64,000 bases of DNA from Hoeflea ulvae (GCF_026619435.1 NZ_JAOVZQ010000001.1:2859501-2923500), one strand, 5' to 3'; positions 11,279-20,519 are shown, counted from the first letter of the stretch. Numbers and translations are program-made. Notes: a model not told the origin generated them from the letters alone.

Positions 11279-12433
11279 TCACTTAAGCGGCGCGATATCG
11301 CCCCTGGCCCAGCGTTCTTGCGTCTCCGTTGAAAACGCGGCGAAGCGCTGCGCCTCGATCGCGCCGCGAATGCCGGCCATCAGGTCCTGGTAATAGCTCA
11401 GATTGTTCCAGGTGATCAGCATCATGCCCAGAATCTCGTTGGAGCGGACCAGGTGGTGCAGATAGGCGCGGGAATAGTCGCGCGCAGCCGGGCATGAGCT
11501 TTCCTCGTCCAGCGGACGGTGGTCCTCGGCGTGGCGCGCATTCTTGATGTTGATCTTGCCGTGGCGGGTAAAGGCGAGACCATGGCGGCCGGCACGGGTC
11601 GGCATCACGCAATCGAACATGTCGATGCCGCGGCCGACGGATTTGAGCATGTCGTCGGGCGTGCCGACACCCATCAGGTAGCGGGGCTTGTCCGAAGGCA
11701 GCAGCGGACAGGTGACATCGAGCATGTCGAGCATCACCTCCTGCGGCTCGCCGACGGCGAGACCGCCGACGGCATAGCCTTTGAGGTCCAGCCCTGACAG
11801 GCCTTGCGCCGAGCGTTCGCGCAGTTTCGGGATATCACCACCCTGGACGATGCCGAACATCGCCTTGCCGGGCTGGTCGCCAAAGGCCACCTTGCAGCGG
11901 TCGGCCCAGCGCAGCGACATTTCCATGGCGCGTTCGATCTCGGTCTCGCTGGCCGGCAGCCGCACGCATTCATCGAGCTGCATCTGGATGTCGGAATCAA
12001 GCAGCCCCTGGATTTCGATCGAGCGTTCCGGGCTCATCTCGTGGCGCGAACCGTCGATATGGGACTGGAAGGTGACGCCCTGCTCGTTGATCTTTCTGAG
12101 TGCGGACAGCGACATCACCTGAAACCCGCCGGAATCGGTCAGGATCGGCTTTTGCCAGCGGGCGAAGTCGTGCAGACCCCCGAGCTTCGCCACCCGTTCC
12201 GCACCCGGGCGCAGCATCAAATGATAGGTGTTGCCCAGAATGATATCGGCGCCCAGATCGCTGACCTGGTCCATATACATGGCCTTGACCGTGCCGGCGG
12301 TGCCCACCGGCATGAAGGCAGGCGTGCGGATGGCGCCGCGCGGCATGGTGATTTCGCCGCGCCGGGCCTTGCCATCGGTGGCCTTGAGCTTGAACTGGAA
12401 GGTGTCAGCTTTTGTGGGAGTTTCGGGGGTCAC
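11279..12433 (-). CDS. tgt: tRNA-guanine(34) transglycosylase with altered zinc site
   Basis: Exchanges guanine 34 of GUN tRNAs for the queuine precursor preQ1. The 384-residue TIM-barrel protein has [11 protein letters not shown] (nucleophile/base region), GIVQGG, and [16 protein letters not shown] with the catalytic aspartate. The usual zinc motif CxCxxC before [11 protein letters not shown] reads SSCPAA here, so two of the three cysteine ligands are replaced while the histidine region is kept. Translation starts at GTG 12433 and shares a 4-base GTGA overlap with the queA stop, so the pair is translationally coupled. Confidence 0.95.
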   Translation of the reverse strand: MTPETPTKADTFQFKLKATDGKARRGEITMPRGAIRTPAFMPVGTAGTVKAMYMDQVSDLGADIILGNTYHLMLRPGAERVAKLGGLHDFARWQKPILTDSGGFQVMSLSALRKINEQGVTFQSHIDGSRHEMSPERSIEIQGLLDSDIQMQLDECVRLPASETEIERAMEMSLRWADRCKVAFGDQPGKAMFGIVQGGDIPKLRERSAQGLSGLDLKGYAVGGLAVGEPQEVMLDMLDVTCPLLPSDKPRYLMGVGTPDDMLKSVGRGIDMFDCVMPTRAGRHGLAFTRHGKINIKNARHAEDHRPLDEESSCPAARDYSRAYLHHLVRSNEILGMMLITWNNLSYYQDLMAGIRGAIEAQRFAAFSTETQERWARGDIAPLK

Positions 12434-13505
12434 AAGTCACTCCGGAACAGCAGGCTGGAATCGCCATAGGAATAGAAACGGTAATTGTTATCAATGGCAT
12501 GGCGGTAGGCCGCGTGCATTGTGTCAAAGCCGGAAAACGCCGATACCAGCATGAACAGGGTCGAGCGCGGCAGATGGAAATTGGTCATCAGGATGTCGAC
12601 GGCGGGAAAAGAGTAGCCCGGCGTGATGAAGATGTCGGTCGGTCCGGACCAGGCTTTGATGGTGCCGTCCTCGCCGGTGGCGCTTTCGAGCAGCCTGAGC
12701 GAAGTGGTGCCGACGGAGACGATGCGGCCCCCCTGCCATGCACGGCGTTGAGTGCGGCGGCAGTCTCGGCGCTGACATGGCCGATTTCGGAATGCATCAG
12801 ATGCTCGGCGGTGTCATCGACCTTGACCGGCAAAAACGTGCCGGCGCCGACATGCAGGGTGACGAAATGCCGGGAGATACCGCGCGCGTCGAGCTTGGCA
12901 AACAGCGCATCGGTGAAATGCAGCCCCGCCGTGGGGGCTGCGACGGCGCCATCCTCGCGGGCATAGATGGTCTGGTAGTCCTTGCGGTCCTGATCGTCCT
13001 CGCCCCGCTTTGACGCAATGTAAGGTGGCAGCGGAATGTGGCCGGTGGCCATGATCGCCTCGTCCAGCGCCGGGCCCGAGAGATCAAAGATCAGTTCAAG
13101 CTCACCGCCCTCGCCGCGGTCGCCCGCCGTGGCGTCAAGCACGCCGGTGAGACAGGTTTCACCATCGCCGCCAAATGACAGCCGGTCGCCCTGCTTGATG
13201 CGCTTTCCCGGCCGGACAAAGGCTTTCCAGCGGTCCGGGCCCGAGCGCATGTGCAGCGTGGCGGAGATGCGCTGGCGATTGTCGCCGCGGATGCGAAAGC
13301 CTTCGAGCTGCGCCGGGATCACCTTGGTGTCGTTGAACACCAGCGCGTCGCCGGGTTCAAGCTGGTCGGCCAGGTCACCGACGCTGAGATCGGTCAGCGC
13401 GCCGTCGGCTGCGACATGCAGCATCCGGGCGCTGTCGCGCGGGTTTGCCGGGCGAAGCGCGATGCACGCCTCGGGCAGGTCAAAATCGAAAAGGTCTACG
13501 CGCAA
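12430..13505 (-). pseudogene. queA: S-adenosylmethionine:tRNA ribosyltransferase-isomerase, frame broken near its middle
   Basis: QueA converts preQ1-tRNA to epoxyqueuosine-tRNA using SAM. The first frame begins [19 protein letters not shown] and is normal through [12 protein letters not shown] and HSEIGHVS to AVHGRG. One base is then missing in a run of six C (plus strand 12728-12733). Adding one restores [17 protein letters not shown], the ITPGYSF and [10 protein letters not shown] motifs and the end LLFRSDL, stopping at 12430 exactly at the tgt GTGA overlap. The restored protein would be ~358 residues, the normal length. As sequenced the product would be truncated and non-functional. A homopolymer sequencing error is equally possible. 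Confidence 0.93.
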
Positions 13506-13554
13506 GAAAAATCACCGCATTGCTGGGAATCAGAACCGGTCAGGTATCAGGAAA

Positions 13555-14007
13555 TCACGCGCCGCGCAAAAACCGGTCGAGTTGCTCGGCAAGCGGCTCG
13601 CTGGCAAACAGTTTCTTGGAGTAAAGCCAGTTCCTGTGGCTGGGGCCGAAATGCACCAGCCCGGATTTCGAGCTGACCGGGGATTGTTCGTCGAGCGAAA
13701 TCTCGAGCAGCAGATCATCATTGTGGACGATCTCGGACATGGCCATCGACCAGTTGATGTGGGCTGTCGGCTTGCGGCGGTCATCGAGAATGCAATAGAG
13801 CCGCCGCTCGGTCCGGACCAGCCAGGTCTGCTGGACACTGGTCTGGAACAGCAGCAGGGCCCGCGCCCGTGCCGGATCGGTGCCGTCATGGGAGGGGTAA
13901 TTGACCGACTGGGTGATGACGTTGCGGATCTGGTCCGGCGTCAGGAACGGCCGCGCAGCCCGGTCCCGCGATCGTTTCATCAACACGTCAGAAAGAAGTA
14001 CCGCCAT
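13555..14007 (-). CDS. Conserved hypothetical protein upstream of queA
   Basis: A soluble, basic ~150-residue protein with the patterns RSRDRAARPFLTPDQIRNVI and LLLFQTSVQQTWLVRTERRLYCILDDRR. No signal peptide or membrane segment is seen. The ATG at 14007 is preferred because AGGTGAG precedes it; a GTG lies two codons upstream. It is read in the same direction as queA-tgt with a ~50-base gap, so it may belong to that transcript. I do not recognise the family. Confidence 0.7.
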   Translation of the reverse strand: MAVLLSDVLMKRSRDRAARPFLTPDQIRNVITQSVNYPSHDGTDPARARALLLFQTSVQQTWLVRTERRLYCILDDRRKPTAHINWSMAMSEIVHNDDLLLEISLDEQSPVSSKSGLVHFGPSHRNWLYSKKLFASEPLAEQLDRFLRGA

Positions 14008-14138
14008 TTCCACTCACCTGTATTTCTGTCCCAATGTCTGAGCTTGTCGTCATGGCCAGACCGCTGCGGATTGTTGCGCGACAGGCAGGTGCCTGCCGAA
14101 GGACCAACCGGATTGATCCCAATATAGAACTCCGGCGG

Positions 14139-14682
14139 CTATTCCGCCACCTCTTCGGTCGCCGCCTGCATGTCTTCGGGATCGGGCAAGGGGGCGGTCT
14201 TGCGCCGCTGGCGCCCTGCCCGCCTTCCTCCTTGACGGTGGTGCCGAAGCGGGCGAGCAACTGCGCATAGGTCACCTGCCAGAGCACGCCGGTGGCGACA
14301 GCGGTGTGCGGCGCCATCTGCAGGAAATCGATCACGGCGGCGAAAAACGCCACCAGCCAGGCGGCAATCATGCCGAAGACGATGACGCCCAGGGCCTGAA
14401 CGAGGTAATCACCACGCCGCCCTGGTCACCCATGCCGAATTCGCCGGCGTCATCTGCGGCAAATCCGAAATGGCGGACGATGGCGACGAGAAGATCGATG
14501 ACGACAAATGCCGCAAAGGCAAGCGATGCGAGAGTGGCAAAGGCCAGGACGCCATTGGCATCGGTGCATCGCGGAAGTGTGTCGTGGGCGTCGAACAGCA
14601 GCCGCATGAAGGCTTCGTAGACCCCGGAACAGGCTGTTCCTGCGGTCTCATCCTGTGCCATGGCTGAGCTTACAAACCCCAT
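14139..14682 (-). pseudogene. Membrane protein gene with two single-base frame breaks
   Basis: Three consecutive frames make one coherent ~181-residue protein: MGFVSSAMAQDETAG with a hydrophobic segment VLAFATLASLAFAAFVVIDL; then, after one missing base near 14425, DYLVQALGVIVFGMIAAWL and a second hydrophobic stretch; then, after another missing base near 14210, a charged tail RRKTAPLPDPEDMQAATEEV. Start ATG 14682 follows GGGGGTGG; the stop is at 14139. Inserting one base at each site gives exactly 182 codons. Either a decaying inner-membrane protein or assembly errors. Function unknown. Confidence 0.65.
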
Positions 14683-14746
14683 GTCCACCCCCGATTGCGG
14701 CCAGTTTAGCTGCAATCGGGAGCTGGATCAATTCAGAGGTCAGGGG

Positions 14747-15256
14747 TCAGGCGTCGGCTGCGACCTTGACCGAGACGATCTTGTCGGGGTCGGCCACGGG
14801 CTCGCCGCGCTTGATCTTGTCGACATTTTCCATGCCGGAGGTGACCTGGCCCCAGACCGTGTACTGGCGGTTGAGGAAGCCGGCATCGTCAAAGCAGATG
14901 AAGAACTGCGAATTGGCCGAATTCGGATCCTGCGAACGCGCCATCGAGCAGGTGCCGCGGGCGTGGTTCATGTTGGAGAACTCTGCCTTCAGGTCAGGCT
15001 TGTCGGAGCCGCCCATGCCGGCGCGGCGGGGATCGAAGGAGGCGCCGTCGGACTTGCCGAACTTGACGTCGCCGGTCTGCGCCATGAAGCCGTCGATGAC
15101 GCGGTGAAACACCACACCGTCATAGGCGCCTTCGCGGGCCAGTTCCTTGATCCGGGCCACGTGGCCGGGCGCCAGATCAGGCAGCAATTCGATGGTCACC
15201 TGGCCCTTGGTGGTCTCCATGATGAGGGTGTTTTCGGGATCCTTGATCTCCGCCAT
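14747..15256 (-). CDS. ppiB: Peptidyl-prolyl cis-trans isomerase (cyclophilin), cytosolic
   Basis: A 169-residue cyclophilin without a signal peptide, starting MAEIKDPENTLIMETTKGQV. Catalytic-fold motifs are present: VVFHRVIDGFMAQTGD, GTCSMARSQDPNSANSQFFI and YTVWGQVTSGMENVDKI. It accelerates proline isomerisation during folding in the cytoplasm. It lies directly downstream of a second, exported cyclophilin gene (40-base gap), and the two probably form one transcript. Gene name assigned by analogy with the cytosolic E. coli enzyme. Confidence 0.95.
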   Translation of the reverse strand: MAEIKDPENTLIMETTKGQVTIELLPDLAPGHVARIKELAREGAYDGVVFHRVIDGFMAQTGDVKFGKSDGASFDPRRAGMGGSDKPDLKAEFSNMNHARGTCSMARSQDPNSANSQFFICFDDAGFLNRQYTVWGQVTSGMENVDKIKRGEPVADPDKIVSVKVAADA

Positions 15257-15296
15257 GGGTCGTCTCCTTGGTTTTTGTTGTGGTCGTTGGTGGGTC

Positions 15297-15863
15297 TCAG
15301 CCGCCGGAGCGGACCTTGATCATGCGGTCGGGATCGCTCACCGAGCCGTTGTTGTTGGCATCGCCGAGCTTGATCTGGTCGACATGCTCCATGCCTTCGA
15401 CCACCTTGCCGACGACGGTGTATTCACCGTTTAGGAAGGTGCCGGGCGCGAGCATGATGAAGAACTGCGAATTGGCCGAATTCGGGTTTTGCGAGCGCGC
15501 CATGCCGACAATGCCGCGGTCGAACGAGACATCGGAGAACTCGGCCTTGAGATCGGGCTTGGACGAGCCGCCGGTGCCGGCGCGCTGCGGCACGAAGCCG
15601 TCTTCCATGTCGCCGAACTCGACATCGCCGGTCTGGGCCATGAAGCCGTCGATCACCCGGTGAAAGGCGACATTGTCATATTCGCCGGCGTCGGCGAGTT
15701 CCTTGAGGCGGGCCGAATGCTGGGGTGCGACATCTTCGGCAAGCTCGATCACCACATTGCCGGTCTTGAGCTGGATGGTCAGCATCTCGGCTGCGGCGGC
15801 AAGGGATGTCGAAGCCAGGCCGAGGGCCAGGGTCGCGGCGATAAGTAGACGTGAAGAACGCAT
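15297..15863 (-). CDS. ppiA: Peptidyl-prolyl cis-trans isomerase (cyclophilin), periplasmic
   Basis: A 188-residue cyclophilin with a Sec signal (MRSSRLLIAATLALGLAST, probable cut after the AAAA stretch near residue 25). It shares VAFHRVIDGFMAQTGD and GMARSQNPNSANSQFFI with its downstream neighbour, so the pair is a tandem duplication with different destinations. The ATG at 15863 is chosen because TGGAG lies just before it and because it places the signal peptide at the N-terminus; a frame extending to 15923 would bury it. Confidence 0.94.
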   Translation of the reverse strand: MRSSRLLIAATLALGLASTSLAAAAEMLTIQLKTGNVVIELAEDVAPQHSARLKELADAGEYDNVAFHRVIDGFMAQTGDVEFGDMEDGFVPQRAGTGGSSKPDLKAEFSDVSFDRGIVGMARSQNPNSANSQFFIMLAPGTFLNGEYTVVGKVVEGMEHVDQIKLGDANNNGSVSDPDRMIKVRSGG

Positions 15864-15965
15864 GAGAGCTCCAGAAAAGTGCAGCGGCCGGGGCTTGCAA
15901 GCCCGGCGGCAATCGTTTGACACACCGCCGCAGGCTTGGCAACGCCACGACGAAGCGAGTTTGGC

Positions 15966-16457
15966 TTACGAAATCCGGGCTGCGAGCGCCTTTTGCACGA
16001 CAGCCGGTACAAACGGCGAGACATCGCCGCCCATCCTGGCGATTTGGCGCACAAGCGTGGCGGTGATGTGGCGGGAGCCGGGATAGGCCGGCGCGAACAC
16101 GGTGGTGACATCGGGCGCCATGGCCCGGTTCATCCCCGCCATCTGCATTTCATAGTCGAGATCGGTGCCGTCGCGCAGGCCGCGCACGAGGATGGTGGCG
16201 TCGGCTGTGCGCGCCGCCTCGACCACCAGGCCCTGGAAGGAGACGACGCTGACGGTTTCGGCGCGGTCGGGAAATTGTTCCCTCACGACATGATCGATGA
16301 TGCTGACGCGCTCGTCGAAGGAGAACATCGGGGTCTTGCCCGGATGCACGCCGATGCCGATCACCAGCGCGTCACACAGCGCCAGCGACTGCTCGAGCAC
16401 GTCGAGATGGCCGTTGGTCATGGGGTCGAAGGACCCGGGATAAAATGCGATGCGCAT
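15966..16457 (-). CDS. coaD: Phosphopantetheine adenylyltransferase
   Basis: Penultimate step of coenzyme A synthesis: transfers AMP from ATP to 4'-phosphopantetheine. The 163 residues begin [20 protein letters not shown], containing the TxGH-type nucleotidyltransferase motif as NGH, followed by [21 protein letters not shown] and the SSxxxR-equivalent region [13 protein letters not shown]. Cytosolic. Upstream of the two cyclophilin genes on the same strand, it probably heads a coaD-ppiA-ppiB transcript. In many rhizobia gyrA lies next to it; here ~5.5 kb of accessory DNA intervene. Confidence 0.96.
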   Translation of the reverse strand: MRIAFYPGSFDPMTNGHLDVLEQSLALCDALVIGIGVHPGKTPMFSFDERVSIIDHVVREQFPDRAETVSVVSFQGLVVEAARTADATILVRGLRDGTDLDYEMQMAGMNRAMAPDVTTVFAPAYPGSRHITATLVRQIARMGGDVSPFVPAVVQKALAARIS

Positions 16458-16638
16458 CGGAAACTTCCCTTTATCAAGCCGTCAGCAGGCCTTTGTCTGC
16501 TGAACGCCTTTTGTCATGCCGATGCGAGCACATCAAGGCAGGATCGGGAGGCTGGCAAGGGACGCGCGCAGACGCCACCGGCAAAGGGCTGCCGGAAGCG
16601 TGCTGGTGCAGGGTGCGGAACGGGTGCGCGGGAAGCTG

Positions 16639-16899
16639 TCAGAAATCCGCGATGGAGAGCCGGATGACCGGCTTCTTGCTGCGCTTGTAGGCCCGTATTG
16701 CGGCAGCATCGATCTGCTCGCGGTGGCGGTCGAAGGCGCCGAGATAATCGGTGTCGGGCGACCGCTCCAGTTTCGCAATCCGCTCGAGCGCCGGGGCTTC
16801 GAGCAGGAACCGGACTTCCATCACGCCGTCATAGCCGGAAAACCGCACGGTGCCGGCATCCTCGTCGAAGCTGCGCATCGAATTGGGAAAGCCGATCAT
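16639..16899 (-). CDS. DUF1488-like small protein
   Basis: An 86-residue soluble protein: IGFPNSMRSFDEDAGTVRFSGYDG, then MEVRFLLEAPALERI, ending in a helical segment with AFDRHREQIDAAAIRAYKR. This order (FPN..RS(Y/F)D, V(R/C)F.GYD, MEV.F.(V/L)) is that of DUF1488 proteins common in Proteobacteria. Function unknown. The next small gene upstream on the same strand is only ~35 bases away. Confidence 0.75.
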   Translation of the reverse strand: MIGFPNSMRSFDEDAGTVRFSGYDGVMEVRFLLEAPALERIAKLERSPDTDYLGAFDRHREQIDAAAIRAYKRSKKPVIRLSIADF

Positions 16900-16933
16900 C
16901 GCATGGTCCGCGGCCCTGGGGCGAAGGATGGGG

Positions 16934-17074
16934 TCACTTCTTGGTTTTCTTCTGGAACGGGCTGGTTTCCAGCTGCTTGACCGCAGAGCCCGGCGCGGCT
17001 GCGGATGTCGCGGCAGCCTTGTCCTTCTTGGGTTTGCGGATTTCCTTGCTTGATCTCATTTGACCCTTGGCCAT
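16934..17074 (-). CDS. 46-residue basic protein of rhizobial type
   Basis: MAKGQMRSSKEIRKPKKDKA, then an Ala-rich middle, ending QLETSPFQKKTKK. It is strongly lysine-rich and likely disordered. An AGGA lies 6 bases before the ATG at 17074. Similar short 'MAKGQMRS..KE' proteins occur in other rhizobia as far as I recall. Function unknown; it may bind nucleic acid, but that is only inferred from charge. Confidence 0.65.
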   Translation of the reverse strand: MAKGQMRSSKEIRKPKKDKAAATSAAAPGSAVKQLETSPFQKKTKK

Positions 17075-17201
17075 GACATTTCCTGTTCTGGCGCGAGATC
17101 CCCAGAACCGGAATCGGTTCAAGCAAGGGACCAGGCGCAAATCGATCGTCTCCAGCGCGCGCTGCGCTGCCTGCCGGCCCGTGTTTCCGGTCGGGACCGT
17201 G

Positions 17202-17414
17202 TTATTCGCTCGGGGCGGTCCCGATCAGTTCCAGATTGCTGCCCTGTTCGACACGCTCGTGGCCCTGTTCCTCGTTGCGGATCCGGTATTGCGGCTTGCC
17301 ACCATTGTCGGGCAGCCGCATCAGAACCGTGAATTCGGTCGGCGTGCGCGGCGACAGACCGACGCGTGATTGCAGCGAGACCTGCTGTCCCTTGCTGAAG
17401 ATGTTCTTTGCCAT
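17202..17414 (-). CDS. Small conserved hypothetical protein
   Basis: A 70-residue soluble protein, MAKNIFSKGQQVSLQSRVGL then VLMRLPDNGGKPQYRIRNEEQGHERVEQGSNLEL, which reads like a small beta-barrel (KOW/SH3-like) that handles an extended substrate. The ribosome binding site is weak. It is one of a run of three small genes on this strand. Confidence 0.65.
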   Translation of the reverse strand: MAKNIFSKGQQVSLQSRVGLSPRTPTEFTVLMRLPDNGGKPQYRIRNEEQGHERVEQGSNLELIGTAPSE

Positions 17415-17788
17415 TCATGTATTCCAATACTGTCAGCGCGCGGCGCGGCGCTGGCGCGCGCAGTGCGGAACCGGCGATGGGATCGCGCGGTGGTCCGGTC
17501 GGGATGCAAGCGAGGTGTTGAGCAGGCAGGGACCCGCCCAGGTTAGGCCTGACTTAACATGGGCTGACCATACTCCCCTATTGCCGCAAATCATAGGTGA
17601 AACTTCACGCCCGACGCCTGCGCGGCCCGTGGCGGACAAAATTTTGTGCAGCGCAGAAAAAGAGCAGGGCAAAGTCTCCACCCCGTGTCATAGTAGCCGC
17701 AGCCGCCGTGATCGCAGCAATCTTGGCAACGGCTTGGGAACCAAGTGACTGTGAACCCGTTTCAGAGTTCTTTACATAAGGTGTCGAC
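17415..17788. other. Intergenic region upstream of the transglutaminase-like gene
   Basis: About 370 bases between divergent genes. A short open frame near 17600-17779 contains a hydrophobic stretch but lacks a ribosome binding site, and I do not call it. Promoters for both neighbours are expected here but none is clear. Confidence 0.4.
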
Positions 17789-18700
17789 ATGCTCATCAGG
17801 TTCGGTTTCGAGATTATGGTTGATTGTCCGGCGCCTGTGCCGATGTTGCTGGCGCTGTCGACCCACACCGAATTCAACGGGCGGCTGATCGGCGCCGATT
17901 ATGTCCGGACCACCAGCATGACCCCGATCGCGGTCTATGTGGACCAGTATGGCAACCGTATCTCCCGTGCCATCGCCGACACCGGCCGCACCACCTTCTG
18001 GTCCGATTGCGTCGCCGAGGTCAGCGGCGTGCCGGACATCTTCCCGACATTCGCCATCCAGCACCGGATCGAGGATCTGCCCAGCGACACGCTCGATTTC
18101 CTCGGCGCCAGCCGCTATTGCGATTCCGACAGCCTGGGCAATTTTGCCTGGGCCAATTTCGGCAATACCCAGGAAGGCTGGCCGCGGGTGCAGGCGATCT
18201 GCGACTTCGTCCACAACCACGTCACCTTCGGCTACAAGTTCGGCCGCCCCGACAAGACCGCGCGCGACGTGCTGGAGGAAAAATCCGGCGTCTGCCGCGA
18301 TTTTGCCCATCTCGGGGTCAGCCTGTGCCGGGCGATGAACATTCCTGCGCGCTACGCCAGCGGCTATCTCGGCGATATCGGCGTGCCCGATTCCGGCTTT
18401 GACGATTTCTGCGCCTGGTTCGAGGTGTTTCTGGGCGGAAGCTGGCACACGGTCGACGCGCGCTACAATGTGCCCCGCATCGGCCGCATCCTGATGGTGC
18501 GCGGCTCGGATGCCTCGGATGTGGCGATGATCACCTCCTTCGGCTCCTATCAACTGAGCTCGTTCCGGGTCTGGACGACGCAGCTCGAGGACGGCACCAG
18601 CGACCAGCAGGTGCATGCCATGCTGGAGACCCTGCCCCCGCCGCGTCCCGGCGGCCCGGATTTCGGCCTGGCGGTTCCGGGCGCTGTTCACCTGTTCTGA
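17789..18700 (+). CDS. Transglutaminase-like cysteine protease family protein
   Basis: A 303-residue protein with an N-terminal beta domain (about 1-120) and a transglutaminase-core domain. The catalytic triad is visible: Cys in KSGVCRDFAHLGVSLCRAMN, His in GGSWHTVD and the Asp of VDARYN. The NIPARYASGYLGDIG segment is typical. Members cleave or modify peptides and are often found in cytosolic pairs with other proteins. No signal peptide is present. The ATG at 17789 opens the first frame after a TAAGG-rich leader. Confidence 0.9.
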   Translation: MLIRFGFEIMVDCPAPVPMLLALSTHTEFNGRLIGADYVRTTSMTPIAVYVDQYGNRISRAIADTGRTTFWSDCVAEVSGVPDIFPTFAIQHRIEDLPSDTLDFLGASRYCDSDSLGNFAWANFGNTQEGWPRVQAICDFVHNHVTFGYKFGRPDKTARDVLEEKSGVCRDFAHLGVSLCRAMNIPARYASGYLGDIGVPDSGFDDFCAWFEVFLGGSWHTVDARYNVPRIGRILMVRGSDASDVAMITSFGSYQLSSFRVWTTQLEDGTSDQQVHAMLETLPPPRPGGPDFGLAVPGAVHLF

Positions 18701-19132
18701 GCGGGCGGCGCGCCTTCAGTCGGAGAACTTTCCTGGTTTGGGCATGCCCCGAGCCTGGTCAAGGGCATCGATCATATCCTGGATTGATTTGAGGCCGCCG
18801 GATCCTCGCCACGGCGTCCGGGGCAGACAGAACCTGGCTTCGGATCTCGCCGCACGGCTTCCTCGGGCCTGTCCCGAGGATCTGGAGGACCATCGGTTTT
18901 CCCATGGCTCGGGTTGTCCGGGGCGGGTGTCACCAGATCCTCGGCATGACGCCCGATGACGACAGGGAGCCCGGAAACAGCCTTTCATCCTCCCCGGCAG
19001 GTCCGCGGCAGGCGCGTGAATCACCGGTCGATTTTGCTAACCGCTCATTAGCCATGATTTCATTCAGCTTGAGTTCATTCAGGCTTTGTCATGGTGTCCA
19101 CATCAAACTGAGATGTGAAGGAGGACACCGTG
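18701..19132. repeat. Intergenic region with a REP-like palindrome (18861-18944)
   Basis: A hairpin CCTCGGG/CCCGAGG (18861-18879) and a wider inverted pair CCGAGGATCTGG (18874-18885) with CCAGATCCTCGG (18933-18944) form a composite palindrome of a kind common between rhizobial genes. Its sequence differs from the REP type at 7.3, 7.8 and 11.1 kb. The rest of the region, up to the small membrane gene at 19133, shows nothing coding. Confidence 0.65.
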
Positions 19133-19258
19133 ATGACCCTGGCTCTGGCCCTGCTTGCCCTGATGGTCGTGGTGCTTTTCAGCGGCCTGGTTCTTGGCGC
19201 GCTCCGCAAGGAGCTGCCGCACAAGGCCAATGATCCGATCTGGGATCCGCAGCGCTGA
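19133..19258 (+). CDS. 41-residue single-helix membrane protein
   Basis: ATG at 19133 preceded by AAGGAGG with 8-base spacing. The product begins MTLALALLALMVVVLFSGLV, one transmembrane helix, then a short polar tail RKELPHKANDPIWDPQR. The ideal ribosome binding site and the following terminator make this a good candidate although it is short. Function unknown; small proteins of this shape often attach to larger membrane complexes. Confidence 0.7.
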   Translation: MTLALALLALMVVVLFSGLVLGALRKELPHKANDPIWDPQR

Positions 19259-19283
19259 CTGACGCACCACTGATCCCGCCATC

Positions 19284-19323
19284 CGGCCCGGCCCCTGGAC
19301 AGTTCCACGGGCCGGGCCGCTTT
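19284..19323 (+). terminator. Probable terminator after the 41-residue membrane protein gene
   Basis: A 15-bp stem with one mismatch (19284-19298 with 19305-19319), a 6-base loop and a short CTTT tail. The very GC-rich stem compensates for the weak T run. It lies between the convergent small gene and the WYL regulator. Confidence 0.65.
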
Positions 19324-19349
19324 CGTTCGAACCTCTGATACGGTTCGGG

Positions 19350-20054
19350 TCAGTCACCCGGCCGGGTGCGCAGGTGAGCACCCTCCCTGGCCTGCCATTG
19401 TTTCATCAGCACCGCGCGGCGTTGCGGATAGGCCGCGGTCTGCACCGTAAGGCCGATGATCCGGTCGGCGCGGAAATGCCGGAAATCATTGCGCAATTCA
19501 CACCAGGACACCACCACCCGGGCGCGGTCGAAAAACGCCAGCGCGATCGGCCAGATGGTGCGCTCGCTGCAGGCGCCATTGACGTCGGCATAGGAGATGG
19601 AGAGCTTGCGCTGGCGCCGGATGGCGTCGCGGATGCGCGGCAATTCGCTCTCGCCGGCGGCCAGCGGCGGGCCGGGAACCACCAGCAGGGTGGATTCGTC
19701 GAGCCCCGCCTTGAGATCGTCGGGCAGCACGGCGGCGATCTTGGTAAGCGCATTGCGCGCCGCAGCCCCCAGCGGCTGGTCCGCCTGTTCCGCCACCCAG
19801 CGCGAGCCGAGCACCAGCGCCTCGATCTCGTCCTCGGTGAACATCAAGGGCGGCAGCATGAAGCCGGGCTTGAGCACAAAGCCGACGCCGGCCTCGCCGT
19901 CAATCGCCGCCCCTTGCGATTTCAGCGTCTCGATGTCGCGATAGATGGTTCTGAGCGACACCCCGAGCTCTTCAGCCAGCGACGCCCCACTGACCGGCCG
20001 CTTGTAGCGCCGGAAGACCTGCAACAGATCAAGAAGACGAGCGGCGCGGGACAA
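19350..20054 (-). CDS. YafY/WYL-type transcriptional regulator
   Basis: A 234-residue regulator. The N-terminal winged HTH (residues ~1-60: RLLDLLQVFRRYKRPVSGASLAEELGVSLRTIYRDIETLKSQG, split here across the helix-turn-helix) is of the DeoR/HTH_11 type, and the C-terminal half is a WYL ligand-binding domain (about 135-215, with the YADVNGACSERTIWPIAL segment). Such proteins sense nucleotides or nucleic acids and often repress neighbours. No clear target gene is adjacent. Confidence 0.9.
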   Translation of the reverse strand: MSRAARLLDLLQVFRRYKRPVSGASLAEELGVSLRTIYRDIETLKSQGAAIDGEAGVGFVLKPGFMLPPLMFTEDEIEALVLGSRWVAEQADQPLGAAARNALTKIAAVLPDDLKAGLDESTLLVVPGPPLAAGESELPRIRDAIRRQRKLSISYADVNGACSERTIWPIALAFFDRARVVVSWCELRNDFRHFRADRIIGLTVQTAAYPQRRAVLMKQWQAREGAHLRTRPGD

Positions 20055-20519
20055 TTTTGGGCTCCGGGGTGGGATGGCGACGGCGGAGTGTAGCAGATCA
20101 TGCTGCCAGAATGTGGCAGGAAGGATCGGGGCGTATTCAGGTGCTGTGGCTGGTGGGCTTTGCGCAGAATATGGAAGTGCGTTGCGGCAGGATTGAGGAA
20201 GAACTATGTGGCAACTGTCGGCCCAGAGCGGTCCTTGTTGACCGGCGCTATGAAGGTCTGATTCGAGCCCTTTTTTGCCAAATGCTGTGAATTATGCAAA
20301 TGTCAACTTTCACTATTTATCCAAGAACCTTGAAAAATTGTTTCGGTTTTGAAGGGGGTGGAAGCGCGAAGAATTGCCTTTTTTGCTCGTGCCAAAAATA
20401 GAGTTGTTGGGATAGTCATGATCGCTAGCAGGCAAATATCGAAAGCCGCCATTCTGACTTATCACCCGTGTTTTCCAAAATTTGAAACGGTGGCCTAACT
20501 TGCTGCTGTTCGGCCAAGC
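20055..20519. other. Start of an AT-rich islet, no gene seen
   Basis: About 465 bases in which GC content falls from the chromosomal level to that of the islet after ~20280. Open frames are short and unsupported. It probably marks the left boundary of acquired DNA. Confidence 0.5.

Noticed and set aside
17597..17779. Short frame with a hydrophobic stretch upstream of the transglutaminase-like gene
   Set aside because: No ribosome binding site, and the first half is Arg-rich filler.
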